From Oscillospiraceae bacterium (GTDB lineage Bacteria; Bacillota; Clostridia; Oscillospirales; Ruminococcaceae), in contig JAGAKC010000084.1 in NCBI GenBank assembly GCA_017848155.1, positions 1 through 7,093 on the forward strand: a stretch of DNA of 7,093 nt, written 5' to 3'. Numbering within the stretch: position 1 is the stretch's first letter; each line of letters begins with the position of its first letter. Below the pieces are notes generated by a model that ran no database searches, was not told where the DNA came from, and was given only the letters and a program-made list of their open reading frames with translations. Made by a program: the position numbers and the translations under genes. Shown one piece after another: positions 5,181-7,093 of this stretch.

Positions 5181-6692
5181 ATGCAGTATGTAGTGACCAA
5201 TGCTCAAATGAAGCTTGCGGAACAGCGCTGTGACCGTGACGGTGTTTCATATATCCGTATGATGGAGAACGCCGGAACAGCCTGTGCGGAGGAGATCATC
5301 AGGATCGTACCACGTGGCGGCTTTATCAGTATCCTCTGCGGATCAGGAAACAACGGCGGCGACGGATTCGTAATCTCTGCTGTGCTTGCATCCCACGGTA
5401 TCTCCTCGGCGGTCATACTTATCAACGGTGAGCCGCAGACAGACTGCGCAAGACACCACTTCAACCGACTTCACGGTTCCAAGATAATGGAATGGGACAA
5501 GCACAGAGAGGCATGCTGTGACAGGATAGTCCGTTCAGATATGGTCATTGACTGCATATACGGCACAGGCTTTCACGGAACACTGCCCGAGAATGCCGCA
5601 GATGCTATCCGTTTTGCAAACCACTGCCCTATCCGTGTAGCCGTCGATGTCCCAAGCGGAATAAACTCCGACACGGGCGAAATGGACGAGAATTATTTCA
5701 GACCGACTCACACATACTTTCTCGCAGCTATAAAAGTCGGACTTCTTTCTCTTCCCTGTAACGACCTTATCGGCGAAACGAAGCTGCTGGATATCGGAAT
5801 AGATGACAGCTGTTACGAAAGTGACTATATCGCAAAGATACCAGACGACAGCTATCGCCATCCGTTTTCCGACAGGCTGCGCTCCTCTCATAAGGGTAGC
5901 TACGGCAAGCTGCTCAATATAGCAGGCTGTCTTAACTATAATGGCGCCGCAGCCATGTCTACCCTTGCCGCACTGCGCACAGGTGTGGGTCTTTGTACGC
6001 TTGCTGCGCCACGATCTGTGGTGAACATCGTTGGAGCTTCGGTGCATGAAACGACTTATCTGCCTTTACCTGAGAATAATGACGGATATGTCGGCCCTGA
6101 TGCGGCTGAAAAGATACTCGGCAACCTTGATAAGGTAACTGCGATAAGCGTCGGCTGCGGAATGGGCAGGAGCGAAAATACCCGAAATATCGTGGAAGCT
6201 GTAATAAAAAATGCAACCTGTCCGATAATTATTGACGCAGACGGAATAAATTCCATCGCCGATAATATAGATATACTGAAAGAGCGGAAGAGCGATATCA
6301 TACTGACACCGCATGTCATGGAATTCAGCAGGATAAGCGGATCATCTCCTGATGAGATCCAAAGTGACAGGATAGCCGCAGCCAGAGTATTTGCAGCAGG
6401 ATATGAGGTCACAGTAGTGCTTAAGGGCGCAAACACCGTGATCGCAGCCCCTGACGGAAGCGTATTCGTGAACATCTGCGGCAACAGCGGACTTGCCAAG
6501 GGCGGCAGCGGCGATGTTCTGACGGGAATGATCGCATCTATGGCTGCACAGGGTATTCCTGCATTGAAAGCGGCTGTCTGCGGTGTTTACTGTCATGCGC
6601 TTGCATCGGATATGCTGCTTGACAGTATCCCTGCGGTCAGCATGCTTCCGGGCGACGTTATCGGTATATTGCCGGAAGTGTACCGCTCTTGA
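5181..6692 (+). CDS. nnr: Bifunctional NAD(P)H-hydrate epimerase / ADP-dependent NAD(P)H-hydrate dehydratase
   Basis: 503 residues, the normal length for the fused enzyme. It repairs damaged NADH and NADPH in the cytoplasm: the N-terminal YjeF_N domain interconverts R and S hydrates, and the C-terminal ribokinase-like domain dehydrates the S form at the expense of ADP. Epimerase motifs: GSGNNGGDGF (54-63), VIDCIYGTGF (122-131, with the expected catalytic Asp124) and VDVPSGINSDTG (155-166). Dehydratase motifs: KGSYGKLLNIAG (238-249), DADGIN (352-357), LTPHVMEF (375-382) and GNSGLAKGGSGDVLTGMI (434-451, active-site Asp445). The ATG at 5181 is chosen because AAAGGA (5166-5171) lies nine bases upstream; the in-frame ATG at 5163 has no binding site and the one at 5103 precedes the promoter. 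The stop codon lies inside a hairpin that starts the attenuator-like junction to the next gene. Confidence 0.96.
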   Translation: MQYVVTNAQMKLAEQRCDRDGVSYIRMMENAGTACAEEIIRIVPRGGFISILCGSGNNGGDGFVISAVLASHGISSAVILINGEPQTDCARHHFNRLHGSKIMEWDKHREACCDRIVRSDMVIDCIYGTGFHGTLPENAADAIRFANHCPIRVAVDVPSGINSDTGEMDENYFRPTHTYFLAAIKVGLLSLPCNDLIGETKLLDIGIDDSCYESDYIAKIPDDSYRHPFSDRLRSSHKGSYGKLLNIAGCLNYNGAAAMSTLAALRTGVGLCTLAAPRSVVNIVGASVHETTYLPLPENNDGYVGPDAAEKILGNLDKVTAISVGCGMGRSENTRNIVEAVIKNATCPIIIDADGINSIADNIDILKERKSDIILTPHVMEFSRISGSSPDEIQSDRIAAARVFAAGYEVTVVLKGANTVIAAPDGSVFVNICGNSGLAKGGSGDVLTGMIASMAAQGIPALKAAVCGVYCHALASDMLLDSIPAVSMLPGDVIGILPEVYRS

Positions 6693-6739
6693 TAGCGGTA
6701 CTCACATAAAAGGAGCAGCTCCGTTATATGTGTCGTACC
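6681..6739 (+). promoter_or_regulatory. Stop-codon hairpin and competing antiterminator-like hairpin
   Basis: Hairpin 1: TACCGCT (6681-6687) pairs with AGCGGTA (6694-6700), with the nnr stop codon TGA (6690-6692) in its 6-base loop. Hairpin 2: GGTAC (6697-6701) with GTACC (6735-6739), CACATA (6703-6708) with TATGTG (6727-6732), and GGA (6712-6714) with TCC (6720-6722). The two share GGTA (6697-6700), so they exclude each other. Hairpin 2 also uses the left arm of the terminator that follows, so it would act as an antiterminator. Pairings are seen directly; regulation is inferred. Confidence 0.6.
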
Positions 6740-6769
6740 GAAATACTGCACATACGGCGGAGCTTTTTT
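6717..6769 (+). terminator. Intrinsic terminator between nnr and the lipoprotein gene
   Basis: AGCTCCG (6717-6723) pairs with CGGAGCT (6758-6764). After a small internal loop TATGTG (6727-6732) pairs with CACATA (6749-6754), and GTA (6735-6737) with TAC (6744-6746) closes a CCGAAA loop. Six T (6764-6769) follow the stem. It lies only 22 bases before the lipoprotein ATG, with no room for a promoter between, so the lipoprotein probably depends on transcripts that pass this terminator. A short CGGCGG/CCGCCG stem (6755-6760 with 6770-6775) overlaps it but has no T tract of its own. Confidence 0.8.
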
Positions 6770-6791
6770 CCGCCGAAAGAACGGAGGAAAC

Positions 6792-7093
6792 ATGAAAAAA
6801 CTACTTATTCCCTTTTTATCTTTATTTCTGTGCGGATGCTCAACAAGTCAGATATTCGGCACGCCTGCTCCTGATTTTGACACTGCATACAGCATGTCGG
6901 CAGACATTGAATTCGGGGAGCTGTCCGCTGTCGCAGATATCACCAGAAACGGCAGAAATGACTGGAGCTTTGCTTTCACGGAGCCTGAACAGCTGAGTGG
7001 AATGACATTCACTTGGTGTGACGGTAATATGACCGCCGCTCTCGGGGAGCTTAACGTTTCGATGGAAGCAAACGATGTGTATACACTGATACC
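6792..7093 (+). CDS. Lipoprotein of unknown function (partial, N-terminal part)
   Basis: The first 100 codons are in the window; the gene continues past the right edge. MKKLLIPFLSLFLCGC is a lipoprotein signal; Cys16 (L-C-G-C) fits the lipobox better than Cys14. The mature part alternates short strands: FDTAYSMSADIEFGELSAVADITRNG, DWSFAFTEPEQLSGMTF, then MTAALGELNVSM. This looks like a beta-rich LolA/YdcC-like fold that binds a hydrophobic ligand; it resembles Firmicutes lipoproteins encoded next to nnr and alr, as B. subtilis ydcC is next to alrA. The family call is tentative because the C-terminal part is missing. GGAGG (6783-6787) lies four bases before the ATG. It should be co-transcribed with nnr, subject to the terminator at 6717-6769. 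An alanine racemase gene beyond the window would fit the usual neighbourhood. Confidence 0.8.
   Translation, partial: MKKLLIPFLSLFLCGCSTSQIFGTPAPDFDTAYSMSADIEFGELSAVADITRNGRNDWSFAFTEPEQLSGMTFTWCDGNMTAALGELNVSMEANDVYTLI

Overview
The window looks like a chromosomal segment of a Gram-positive anaerobe of the Clostridia, most likely a Ruminococcus-type Oscillospiraceae. The basis is the gene families present (an ATP-cone ribonucleotide reductase that resembles NrdD, a DUF4358 lipoprotein, the paired radical-SAM families TIGR03960/TIGR03936, and a fused Nnr followed by a lipoprotein), together with strong AGGAGG-type ribosome binding sites and near-consensus sigma-A promoters in AT-rich gaps. Genus assignment is an inference from protein style, not from any search.

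Layout, left to right. (1) Bases 1-196, minus strand: the first 65 codons of a ribonucleotide reductase, probably anaerobic NrdD. Its promoter is near-perfect (TTGACA-17-TATAAT) and carries two NrdR-like boxes about three helical turns apart. (2) A bidirectional terminator hairpin at 394-445 separates it from a minus-strand operon at 459-2259, transcribed from a clear promoter at 2296-2324. The operon encodes a membrane-anchored SGNH/GDSL hydrolase, a DUF4358 lipoprotein and an unrecognised protein of about four membrane segments. All three products are predicted to be membrane-bound and probably act together at the envelope. (3) Bases 2342-4838, minus strand: a B12-binding-domain radical SAM protein (TIGR03960) overlapping its usual partner TIGR03936 (DUF2344), from its own promoter at 4873-4901.

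(4) The divergent intergenic region 4845-5180 has no convincing protein gene. It contains a candidate structured non-coding RNA on the plus strand that ends in a textbook intrinsic terminator (5081-5104). A separate extended -10 promoter for the next gene follows directly. (5) Bases 5181-6692, plus strand: bifunctional NAD(P)H-hydrate epimerase/dehydratase (Nnr), a metabolite-repair enzyme. (6) Bases 6792-7093, plus strand: the first 100 codons of a lipoprotein, cut by the window edge. No convincing promoter lies between Nnr and this gene. The junction instead holds a run of mutually exclusive RNA hairpins ending in an intrinsic terminator, laid out like a four-segment attenuator.

The parts most worth a second look are the attenuator-like junction at 6681-6769 and the unassigned RNA at about 4884-5104. 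The rest is mostly recognisable housekeeping or envelope content. No CRISPR array, mobile element, tRNA or rRNA was seen.
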